Shown here one piece after another: positions 1 through 7,875 of a stretch of 64,000 bases of DNA. The stretch is from an uncultured Prevotella sp. (GTDB lineage Bacteria > Bacteroidota > Bacteroidia > Bacteroidales > Bacteroidaceae). Positions within the stretch are counted from its first letter, which is position 1; each line of letters opens with the position of its first letter. The stretch lies in NCBI GenBank assembly GCA_946612625.1, contig CAMOEW010000003.1:1-64000 (forward strand). The letters are read 5' to 3'. A program made the position numbers and the translations under genes. The notes beneath the pieces were generated by a model. That model was not told the origin of the DNA and did no database searches. It saw only the letters and a program-made list of their open reading frames with translations.

Positions 1-2932
1 CAGTCTGTCCAAGCACGATGTTGGCAAGTACTACGAGGTCGGTTCCGTTAACCTGTTCGTCGCCGTTGATGTCGCCACTGATTGCCGGCTTAAGGCTCTT
101 CTTAATCTCGACAATCTTATTTGACATCTCCTCAATATAGAACACAGCATTCTGCAGGTCGGTAAGCTGCTCAAAAGTCTCTGTAGTAGAGAGTGCAGCT
201 ACAGCGTCAACCATACGACGCTCGGCACGACCAATCCAAGTAGCAGCTGCAGCATTGAGAACATCGTCAGCCTTAGCATCGGCAATAATCTGCTCAACAG
301 CCTTTACGCGAGCATTCATATCAGCAAGGAATGCGGCACGGAATGCAGGCTCGGCACCAAGATACTCAAACTTAGTGTCACCGAAGCCATAGTTATTTGC
401 ACCGCCACCAGAAAGGTTAGCCTGCTGGTAAGAATCCATACCGAACTCTACCTCGATAGTATCGGTAGCAGGAGTTGTCTTCTGATAGTAGATTGCATAT
501 TCGCAAGCGTCGTAACCGAGGATAGAAAGTGCAGAACCAGCACCTGAGTTGGATCCACCACCGGCAAGACGATAGCGACTGATAACGGTAACTGAGTCAG
601 CGAGACCGTTCTGGCCGAAGATGAGCTTAACTCCGCCCTTATTATATACTGTATCTGCTACAACACCCTGGTCAGGATCAGCCACTGTTATTGTTGCCAT
701 TACATTGTGCTTGCCAAAGTCTTCGTTAAGCGCGATAGCGTGAGCACGGAACTTATACACGCCAGGATAGGTAATCTTCTTAGTCTGAACAAGCTTGCTT
801 GTCGGGAATGCAGAGTTACCACGCCATACTGCTGTGTAGTAGCCAGCCTCCCAGCCTGCTCCCTGAGTAGATTTCTTAAACTGCTCTTTACCGGAAGTAT
901 TCTCTGTAAATGTCCAGTTCTTGTCAGAATAGCTCTCTGGGTTTGCTGCGAATACCTGAGGTGCAGGATTGTCATAAGAAGCTGTGGTTCCCCAATAAGC
1001 AGCCTTAGTCTCCTTAATCTTTGTTGTCTGTGCATCAAACTTAGTTGTCAGACCTTCAGCCTCACCGTCGATTCCGTCGGGTGCTTCGTCTATCATTTTC
1101 TTTGCTTCGTCAACGGCAGCCTGCAGAGCAGCACGCTCAACATCACCGCCACGACCAGCGTTGTCGGCCAAGAACTGATCAGCATCAGCCACTGCATCCT
1201 TCAGCGTGGTGAAGTAAGCGTTCTTGCTTTCCCAAGTCTGCCAAGCACGCTTAATAGCATTCACCTGAGCAAGAACCTCTGCAGAAACAGAAGTCTGCTC
1301 CTCGTCGAAATAGCGACTCTTGAGAGTTTCTGAATCCACAACATTACCGTCAGCGTCGATAATAGCGTAAGAAGCTTGCAAGGTCGCCTGTGCCAGACCA
1401 ATGGCGACATTGAGAGAATCCTTACCCCAAGGACGGTCGTCAGCCTTAGTCATGGCAGCATATCCCTGAGCTGTTACGATACGGCTTGCAAGTTCTTTCT
1501 GCTGTGCCTGAACATCGCGAATCTCCTGAGCCATCTCGTAGGTATCGTTGTCGACACCGATGCATCGAATCTGCGGGTTACGCAGCTGCAAGTTGCTACC
1601 CTTTCCAGAAGGTGCATTGGTAGGAATATAGGTAACGCCGAAATAGAGAGGCTTGCCAAGATTCTCCTCTGTAACATCGAATGTAACAAGGATGGTCTTA
1701 TAATACTGATTGGCAAGATTACCGCCATAAACAGCCTTAACAGTACCGGCAGCAATGTCTTCATTATTTGCTATTGAATCACCGCCCAAGTGGTTGTAAC
1801 CAACATAGTATGTTGCACCCTCGAATGGAGTGATATAGTCAGGGGTATAGTTCTCGCTCTTGCTTACCATATAGTAGCCTTGAGTCTCAATGGCAAACAT
1901 ATAAGTACCAGCGAAAGTAAGTGGATTAATAGTGTAGTACTGAGTTGCGGATCCTGCACCCATGCCACCTTGTAAACGGTGTCCTATTTCATCGCCGTCA
2001 CCACCACCATTGTTCTTGTGGAACCAGCGACCGCCAGAACCGCTCCAGCCCTCGCCAATTGCATTCTGCTTACGTGTGTCGCCATAAGAATCCCAGCGCT
2101 TCTTACCCTTAAGGATATCGGCAGAGTTAGCGTTCAGCCATGCTGTGAGTTCCACATCAAAGCTTGCAAGCATGTCCTCGATACCGGCCTTGTCGTCAAG
2201 AGCAGAGGGTTCCTGAAGGAAGCCGCGAATCATCTCAACGATACCAAGGAAACCATTCTCTGTATCGTTAACAAACTTACCAGTTGCAATAAGAGCATCG
2301 ATGTAAGCCAATTTACGCTCAAGGATACGGTTGTCATAAACTTCCATTGCCGGATTAACGCTGATGTTAGTAAAGGCAACATCGGTCTCAAACTGAGCGA
2401 AGTTCATAATAAGATACTGTCCGTCTTCAACGACCGTAAAGGTATCAACAGCCTCAGTCCACTCAGACGAGAAACCATGCTTTGTAGCTACACCACGTGC
2501 ACCGTCACCCTTTGTAAGGCTCATGTCGCTGTTGATGAAGAAGTCGGCATAATTGTTGGTGCCAGCTGTAACAGAAGTAGTACCTACAGCTGTACCCTTA
2601 ATCCAATAAGATACGACATACACACCAGGTGTCAATGGAATAGCACGAGTGAACGGGCTTACCGTTGTTGTACCAAGGCTCTGGGCCACAGACTCCCCAT
2701 TCGGTCCCAAACCAGGAACGAAAGACCAGACAGAAGCGTCAACCGGTGTAGCAAGGTCTGTTCCAGAGAATCCCTCAAACGAACCAGACGAAAAGTCACC
2801 ATTGCTGATAAGGTTTTCACCCTGCGTCTTGAACTTCGCAGTCGCTGTGAAGACATACTCCTCTACACCATATGCATAGGAGCTGACTGCACATACAATT
2901 GCCAAAAGTTGCAAAAGTAATCTTTTTTTCAT
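1..2932 (-). CDS. Secreted multidomain protein with C-terminal dockerin-like repeat (3' end cut by window edge)
   Basis: The minus-strand frame is open from the ATG at 2932 to the window edge, giving 977 codons with no stop. It begins with a signal peptide (MKKRLLLQLLAIVCAVSSYA). Next comes a region with the 'NLISNGDFSSGSFEGF' pattern seen at the start of carbohydrate-binding-like beta-sandwich domains, then alternating helical, Ala/Glu/Lys-rich stretches and beta-rich segments. The last visible residues, GDINGDEQVNGTDLVVLA, match a type I dockerin / EF-hand-like calcium loop (DxNxDxxVNxxDL). No catalytic domain is recognised. It lies downstream of the PL11 gene on the same strand, behind its own promoter inside the 3005-3050 hairpin. 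A role in polysaccharide binding or degradation is an inference from domains and neighbours. A second dockerin repeat or a sorting tail may lie beyond the window. Confidence 0.75.
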   Translation of the reverse strand, partial: MKKRLLLQLLAIVCAVSSYAYGVEEYVFTATAKFKTQGENLISNGDFSSGSFEGFSGTDLATPVDASVWSFVPGLGPNGESVAQSLGTTTVSPFTRAIPLTPGVYVVSYWIKGTAVGTTSVTAGTNNYADFFINSDMSLTKGDGARGVATKHGFSSEWTEAVDTFTVVEDGQYLIMNFAQFETDVAFTNISVNPAMEVYDNRILERKLAYIDALIATGKFVNDTENGFLGIVEMIRGFLQEPSALDDKAGIEDMLASFDVELTAWLNANSADILKGKKRWDSYGDTRKQNAIGEGWSGSGGRWFHKNNGGGDGDEIGHRLQGGMGAGSATQYYTINPLTFAGTYMFAIETQGYYMVSKSENYTPDYITPFEGATYYVGYNHLGGDSIANNEDIAAGTVKAVYGGNLANQYYKTILVTFDVTEENLGKPLYFGVTYIPTNAPSGKGSNLQLRNPQIRCIGVDNDTYEMAQEIRDVQAQQKELASRIVTAQGYAAMTKADDRPWGKDSLNVAIGLAQATLQASYAIIDADGNVVDSETLKSRYFDEEQTSVSAEVLAQVNAIKRAWQTWESKNAYFTTLKDAVADADQFLADNAGRGGDVERAALQAAVDEAKKMIDEAPDGIDGEAEGLTTKFDAQTTKIKETKAAYWGTTASYDNPAPQVFAANPESYSDKNWTFTENTSGKEQFKKSTQGAGWEAGYYTAVWRGNSAFPTSKLVQTKKITYPGVYKFRAHAIALNEDFGKHNVMATITVADPDQGVVADTVYNKGGVKLIFGQNGLADSVTVISRYRLAGGGSNSGAGSALSILGYDACEYAIYYQKTTPATDTIEVEFGMDSYQQANLSGGGANNYGFGDTKFEYLGAEPAFRAAFLADMNARVKAVEQIIADAKADDVLNAAAATWIGRAERRMVDAVAALSTTETFEQLTDLQNAVFYIEEMSNKIVEIKKSLKPAISGDINGDEQVNGTDLVVLANIVLGQT

Positions 2933-3003
2933 AATTACAAAATTTAGTTATTAATAAAAAATCAATATATATATATCCGTATCGATTGTTCGTCGTTCGG
3001 ATG

Positions 3004-3034
3004 CAAAGATAGCAATTTTCTTTTTATCCGCAAA
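3004..3034 (-). promoter_or_regulatory. Promoter for the dockerin protein gene
   Basis: On the minus strand a -7 box TATCTTTG lies at 3011-3004 and a TTTG -33 box at 3034-3031, with the 19-bp spacing expected of the Bacteroidetes primary sigma factor. The start codon is about 70 nt downstream. Both boxes lie within the hairpin annotated at 3005-3050. Confidence 0.6.
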
Positions 3035-3050
3035 GAAAATTGCTATCTTT
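3005..3050 (-). terminator. 19-bp stem hairpin after the 1540-aa PL11 gene
   Basis: The arms 3005-3023 and 3032-3050 (AAAGATAGCAATTTTCTTT and its complement) are perfectly complementary with an 8-nt loop. It begins 31 bp after the PL11 stop codon. A clean U tract does not follow on the minus strand; the bases after the hairpin are the next gene's transcription start region. It could act as a terminator or as a 3' stabilising hairpin. Confidence 0.6.
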
Positions 3051-3080
3051 TTTAAAATTTAACTTTAAAAATTGTATGTG

Positions 3081-6000
3081 TCACCTTTTCATGACCTTAA
3101 TTATCTCCGTCTTGTTCTGATTCTTCATCTTAACAATGTACGTTCCGGCGCCTAACGGCTGGTTCATGACATCAAGTGCAGCTTTAGCCTTGACAGATGC
3201 AAACCTGCCAACGAGCGAGCCGCTGAGAGTATAAACCTCGCAGTCAACGAAAGCATCTGAAGAGATAGTACTGATACCTGTTGCTGCCACCACCTTCAGC
3301 ACACTCTTTTTCTGGGCAGCCTGACTGGTATCCCATGCCAGTCCGTCGGGCAATACAGGCAGGTCGAATTTCGGAGTTCCGGCATAGCTCACCGAAGCGT
3401 TCCAGAGTGTGAACTCGTCACCCTCGGCAGGAGTATATCCGTTAAGAAGAATTACCTTCACCGTACCGTTCATGCTCAGAGCCACAGGCGTGAAGAGCGA
3501 CTGTTTTGTTGCATTAAACAGATAGGTGATTGTTCCACCCTCCGAAACAGTCGTCATTGCCGTTGAGCGGATTTCACCAGGTGTGGTCTCGTTGGTATAA
3601 GAGGCACATGGAACAAGTTCGCCGCCATCCTGTATATAGAGAGCTGCCATCTTTCCCTGTCCTACGATACGTCCCTTGTCTTTGATATAAACAGCACTCG
3701 TTCCTGTCACTGGTGTTGAGAAAGCTGCATTGTTGAATGTCACCGTTCCCTCTTCTACGGTGAGCTTGCCTGTCAGCTTACCAAGGGTAATCATTGTCAT
3801 CTTACCAGCACCTCGCTTGATTACCGGTGCTGATATATTGGTATTGAGGTAGAAATTGTCACCATTACCGCCAAGTATGTACGAGCCCGTTCCGGCAAGT
3901 GTGCCTGTGCCTGTGAGCTTGCCTATCGGGAAGTCCTTTCCCTGGTTGTTTACCGTCAGACCAGCAGTCACGTTAAGCGTTGCATTAGGCAGACCGTATG
4001 TGTTGCGGAAATCGAATGTAGGGTCGTCGCTCGGCTTGTTCTGACGCAAGTTCTTGTTCACATTCACCGTTCCCTTGAACTCGCTCCAATCGCCTTCCCA
4101 ATATGCGCGCACGCCACCTGAATAGACGTTAAACGTACCTTCTCCAAGGAGTTTTCCACGATATACTCCACGGTATGAACCGTAGAATGTTCCTGTCTTC
4201 AGTTTCTCAACGACGAAGGTTGCATTATTGGTGACTCCAGAGCCATCCTCCATATTTGCTCCCCAAACGACGCCACCCTCGAACTGCACAGTGTCGGGCA
4301 ACTGGTCGATATTCGACAGAAGGACAGAATTGACACGGCCGCCCTTTGCTATTATTTTGCGGAAAGTGTTAGATGTTCCGAGAGTGAGAGAACCTGCACT
4401 TGTCTTAGTCACTACTGCATTCGTTCCTAAAAGTCCCTTGTTGAACGTGAACGTCATAGACGACGGAACGTCGATTGTCACATTTCCGTTGACATAGAAT
4501 CTCTGATCGGTAATTATTGGCATTGTGTTGCTTAATATTGCCCCGTCGTTAAGAGTGACAGTACTTGAAACATTTCCAAGTGCGCCATATCTGGTGCCGC
4601 TGTTGTTGGCAAGTGCTTTAACAACGACCTTACCACCATTTATGATTGTACTCTTTATTCGGTTCTCGTTGGTAAGCGTCACCGTACGCGTACCGTTCTT
4701 TATAAAGTCGGGAGTTCCAAGGATGCTGTCGCCAGAGAAACTATAGTCCTTGACGTTATTGTCAATAATCATACGTCCGGGAGCCACAGCACCTTCAACC
4801 ACGACATTTGTGACTGCAGCGTTGTCATTAAACGTGATGGTGTCGTTGACAGCAGCATAGTCAGCCTCGCCGTCACGCAAGAAGTTCTTCGTCATTGCAC
4901 GATCCCAAGTGCTCTCGCTTTCCGTACCATTCCATACCACGGAGTTTGCCTCGCGCATATAGTCCATAATGAGGTATAGCTTTCCGTCCTCTAACTCAAG
5001 CAAGTACCGGCCGTTCTGAATACCCTCAATAAGAATATCTTTCAGGTTACCTTCTACCGAGCCAACATTTCCAAGCAGATATTTGCCGTTTGGCAAAGTA
5101 GCGGCTCCACGGAATTCGAACACAGGTGTGCGGTAGTGTGGCCCGTTCTCCCAAGTTTTTTTCTCAATGATAATCTTGGAGGCGTTGACATTGTCAACAT
5201 TTGTTCCGTTTACGTCAAAAACGATGCGCGAACCAAATCCGAGCGAAAGGGCAGAGACAGTAACACTTCCTACATTATCCTTGCCACCAGGGTAGATTGT
5301 GGCGTTATAATCGGCCTTCAATCCGCCAAGGAATTGTCCGCCATTACTGATGAGCGTCGTATGACGGTTCAGCCATACCGGACTGCTTTCCATCGTACCG
5401 TCAAACTGTAGCGTGCCGTTCCACACATCGGTATTGCCGGTATATTTCTCAGTAACTTTAGGAAGCACAAGTGTTCCCTCGCCCTGCTTTACCACTCTTG
5501 TGGCTCCTGTGAAGGCTCCACCTGTAAGCGTATGTGTATAATATATATATGTACGCGCGGGAGACTTTGGCGTTGCTGCCGTTGCCTGCTTGCTACCAGT
5601 ACCCTGTACCCAGCAATTAGCCACGTCGGTAACGATGTATGGCGACGCGCCGTCCTGCACGTTGATAGTCAGGTCTTCATCGTCACAGATGAGCAGATGA
5701 TTATCAGTAGTTCCTATTGAACCACCATTGGCAACCTTCACGCGTCCACGCTCCATCAATGGCGGCGGAGCCATAGTGATGCCTTCCAGTTCGCCAAGGA
5801 AGAAGCTGGGATGAGGCGGCTGGTTGTAGCCCACACATTGCCAAGCCATTGCGTTGCGATACTCATGGTCGTGCCACAGAGTATATATAGGATACTGTGT
5901 GGAATAGTTGGTCGCATAAATGCGCAGTGCCGTATTGTCAGCAAGACGTAGAACAAGTTCCTCACGCCAGTCGCCGAGGATGTCACCCTGAGCAGAAGGA

Positions 6001-7703
6001 TTACACTTAGTCCAGTTGTTGGTGATGGCATCAAACTGTGCAATTTGTACACCACCCCATTTAAATATATTTCCGGGGCGGTTGGCACCATTCTTCGAAT
6101 TAAAGATTTCGTCGAGTAGGTCGTCGTCCCAGAATATTCTGTTATTAAGGTTTGCGTAGTTACCCGACATTTCATCACCGTTGGTAACAATCACCTTATC
6201 GGTAGAGAGTCCGATTACTCCTGACGACACACTGCGCCCCTGTCCTCCGGGAATATTATTCGAGAAGTTTCCTGCCAATGAACGTCCGTCGTCACCACCG
6301 TCGCTCTTGCGGTAATACAATTCACCCGTCGTTGCGTTCCAGTAGGAGTTACCCTCCGACCCCTCAAGACATGTAAACTGCTCGAGTCCCCAACGGTATG
6401 GGTCAAGATCGCCACAATGCTGGGCGTCACCATGTCCGAGTCCGGTCGTAGCCAGTCCGAAGCCTGTATCGTCAATCGTCATGCTTCCGAACATTATCTC
6501 ATCGCGTCCGTCGAGATCGACATCAGCAATCTGGAAGTTGTGGAAACCGTTTCCGAACCATGGAGACTTGCCGTCATAGCAGTTCCAACGCCAACGCTGA
6601 GTCAGTTCGTGTGTCATCGGGTTCACATCAAGTGCACACATCTTATGACGTGTGTAGCATCCTCTTGCAAAAAACATGCTCGGTTTTACACCGTCGAGAT
6701 AGGGAGCACCCATGTAAATTTTCAGCGAGCGGTGTCCGGTATCAGCCTTTCCCCAAATTTTTGCATATTCTGTTGAGGTGGCATTATCCACATCAGCGGC
6801 TTCGCCGACCTCGAAGCGAGGAAGTGGGAACGCCATCGGAGTGAAATTGTCACTTGTGCCGTCCCAGCCGTAAGGCTCACCCGTCTCACCATTTATATAA
6901 AGCAGGTACTCCTTGCCATGATGAGTATATTCATCACGTGGAGCGTAGTAGCTCATGTCGCCGATATTAATGGTTTTTCCGCTCTTGGTATGTATAATCA
7001 TGTTATCGGCAGCGCGCATTACCATCTCTGCCTTTCCATCCATATCCCAGTCGTAGCCAATCATATCCCACTGCTCGTCAGGACCTGCCATCAAGTTCGG
7101 TCCGAGGTCAATCCACCAAAGGCGTGTTCCGTCAATCTTATAGCACTCATAAAGGTTGAAGTCGGTAGTGTTACCCGAAGAGTTCAGGTTTCCCTGATTA
7201 TTGTTACGCTTCACAATAAATTCCGTAATTCCATCGCCGGTAACGTCGGCAAGCGACACATCATTGATAGTATATCCTGGAGTAGTAGTGTCTGTACCAC
7301 CGCTATTACCTGCTACAGAGTTGGCAATAGTCTTTCCGGCACGATTCACCACCGGTTTCATCAGCACATCAAAATAATTGGTTGTCCATCCATAAACAGC
7401 AGCAGACTTTTCCTTAGCCACACCCCTTACTACAGGCTCCACCTGATAAGAAGCCGCAGCACTACCAGAAGGGTCAACATAGTTTGACACATCGAGCGGT
7501 CCGGCAATCTTGGTTCCGTTGCGGTAGAGATTATACTGCGTATCGTAATACTCTTCACCGAACTTACGCCAACTGACAAGATAGCCTCCGTCTCTTGCAG
7601 GAACTCCCACGATGCCACGGTCAAGCTTGTCGGTAAATCTTTGTGCACTTACTCCCACTGACACTGAAGCCATAGCGAGCAGCAATAAAAGCTTTTTCAT
7701 CAT
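3081..7703 (-). CDS. Rhamnogalacturonan lyase, PL11 family, with long beta-repeat extension and type A sorting domain
   Basis: PL11 enzymes cleave the rhamnogalacturonan-I backbone by beta-elimination. The 1540-aa product starts with a signal peptide (MMKKLLLLLAMASVSVGVSA). Residues about 21-645 are the PL11 beta-propeller, opening with FTDKLDRGIVGV. It has Ca-binding-like Asp loops (DVTGDGITEF, DWDMDGKAEM, DVDLDGRDEIMFGS), the GHGDAQHCGDLDP motif and the GDWREELVLR motif. Residues about 690-1440 are repetitive Gly/Asn/Thr-rich beta-strand repeats like those of autotransporter passengers (GTLQFDGTM, GEGTFNVYSGG, GTGTLAGTGSY). Residues about 1470-1540 look like a T9SS type A sorting domain (CEVYTLSGSLVGRF ... 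GTYIVKMKNQNKTEIIKVMKR). At 1540 aa it is about twice the usual PL11 length of 600-750 aa. It is divergent from two more PL11 genes, supporting a pectin role. M1 and M2 are both possible starts. Confidence 0.9.
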   Translation of the reverse strand: MMKKLLLLLAMASVSVGVSAQRFTDKLDRGIVGVPARDGGYLVSWRKFGEEYYDTQYNLYRNGTKIAGPLDVSNYVDPSGSAAASYQVEPVVRGVAKEKSAAVYGWTTNYFDVLMKPVVNRAGKTIANSVAGNSGGTDTTTPGYTINDVSLADVTGDGITEFIVKRNNNQGNLNSSGNTTDFNLYECYKIDGTRLWWIDLGPNLMAGPDEQWDMIGYDWDMDGKAEMVMRAADNMIIHTKSGKTINIGDMSYYAPRDEYTHHGKEYLLYINGETGEPYGWDGTSDNFTPMAFPLPRFEVGEAADVDNATSTEYAKIWGKADTGHRSLKIYMGAPYLDGVKPSMFFARGCYTRHKMCALDVNPMTHELTQRWRWNCYDGKSPWFGNGFHNFQIADVDLDGRDEIMFGSMTIDDTGFGLATTGLGHGDAQHCGDLDPYRWGLEQFTCLEGSEGNSYWNATTGELYYRKSDGGDDGRSLAGNFSNNIPGGQGRSVSSGVIGLSTDKVIVTNGDEMSGNYANLNNRIFWDDDLLDEIFNSKNGANRPGNIFKWGGVQIAQFDAITNNWTKCNPSAQGDILGDWREELVLRLADNTALRIYATNYSTQYPIYTLWHDHEYRNAMAWQCVGYNQPPHPSFFLGELEGITMAPPPLMERGRVKVANGGSIGTTDNHLLICDDEDLTINVQDGASPYIVTDVANCWVQGTGSKQATAATPKSPARTYIYYTHTLTGGAFTGATRVVKQGEGTLVLPKVTEKYTGNTDVWNGTLQFDGTMESSPVWLNRHTTLISNGGQFLGGLKADYNATIYPGGKDNVGSVTVSALSLGFGSRIVFDVNGTNVDNVNASKIIIEKKTWENGPHYRTPVFEFRGAATLPNGKYLLGNVGSVEGNLKDILIEGIQNGRYLLELEDGKLYLIMDYMREANSVVWNGTESESTWDRAMTKNFLRDGEADYAAVNDTITFNDNAAVTNVVVEGAVAPGRMIIDNNVKDYSFSGDSILGTPDFIKNGTRTVTLTNENRIKSTIINGGKVVVKALANNSGTRYGALGNVSSTVTLNDGAILSNTMPIITDQRFYVNGNVTIDVPSSMTFTFNKGLLGTNAVVTKTSAGSLTLGTSNTFRKIIAKGGRVNSVLLSNIDQLPDTVQFEGGVVWGANMEDGSGVTNNATFVVEKLKTGTFYGSYRGVYRGKLLGEGTFNVYSGGVRAYWEGDWSEFKGTVNVNKNLRQNKPSDDPTFDFRNTYGLPNATLNVTAGLTVNNQGKDFPIGKLTGTGTLAGTGSYILGGNGDNFYLNTNISAPVIKRGAGKMTMITLGKLTGKLTVEEGTVTFNNAAFSTPVTGTSAVYIKDKGRIVGQGKMAALYIQDGGELVPCASYTNETTPGEIRSTAMTTVSEGGTITYLFNATKQSLFTPVALSMNGTVKVILLNGYTPAEGDEFTLWNASVSYAGTPKFDLPVLPDGLAWDTSQAAQKKSVLKVVAATGISTISSDAFVDCEVYTLSGSLVGRFASVKAKAALDVMNQPLGAGTYIVKMKNQNKTEIIKVMKR

Positions 7704-7741
7704 ATTAATAGTTGTTTAGTTATTAACTTCATTATTCGGTG

Positions 7742-7749
7742 CAAATTTA
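7742..7749 (-). promoter_or_regulatory. -7 box for the 1540-aa PL11 gene
   Basis: The minus strand reads TAAATTTG followed by CACC, 39 nt upstream of the start codon. No clear -33 box is visible. Confidence 0.45.
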
Positions 7750-7834
7750 CTTATAATTTTTGAATATCACTCCTTTTTGGATGTAAAATTTCACTTTTTT
7801 ACCATGTTTACGAACCTAATTTAAAAAAAAATCG

Positions 7835-7842
7835 TATTTTTG
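7835..7842 (+). promoter_or_regulatory. -7 box for the PL11 gene at 7876
   Basis: TATTTTTG followed by CAG fits the Bacteroidetes -7 consensus 33 nt before the ATG at 7876. The longer reading frame that begins at 7840 starts inside this box, so 7876 is the preferred start. Confidence 0.6.
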
Positions 7843-7875
7843 CAGACGCAAAACGATACTAAAACAACTTTATAT

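Noticed and set aside
707-2920. Several plus-strand frames of 130-313 aa over the first 3 kb
   Set aside because: They are antisense shadows of the long minus-strand dockerin gene with its signal peptide and continuous frame.
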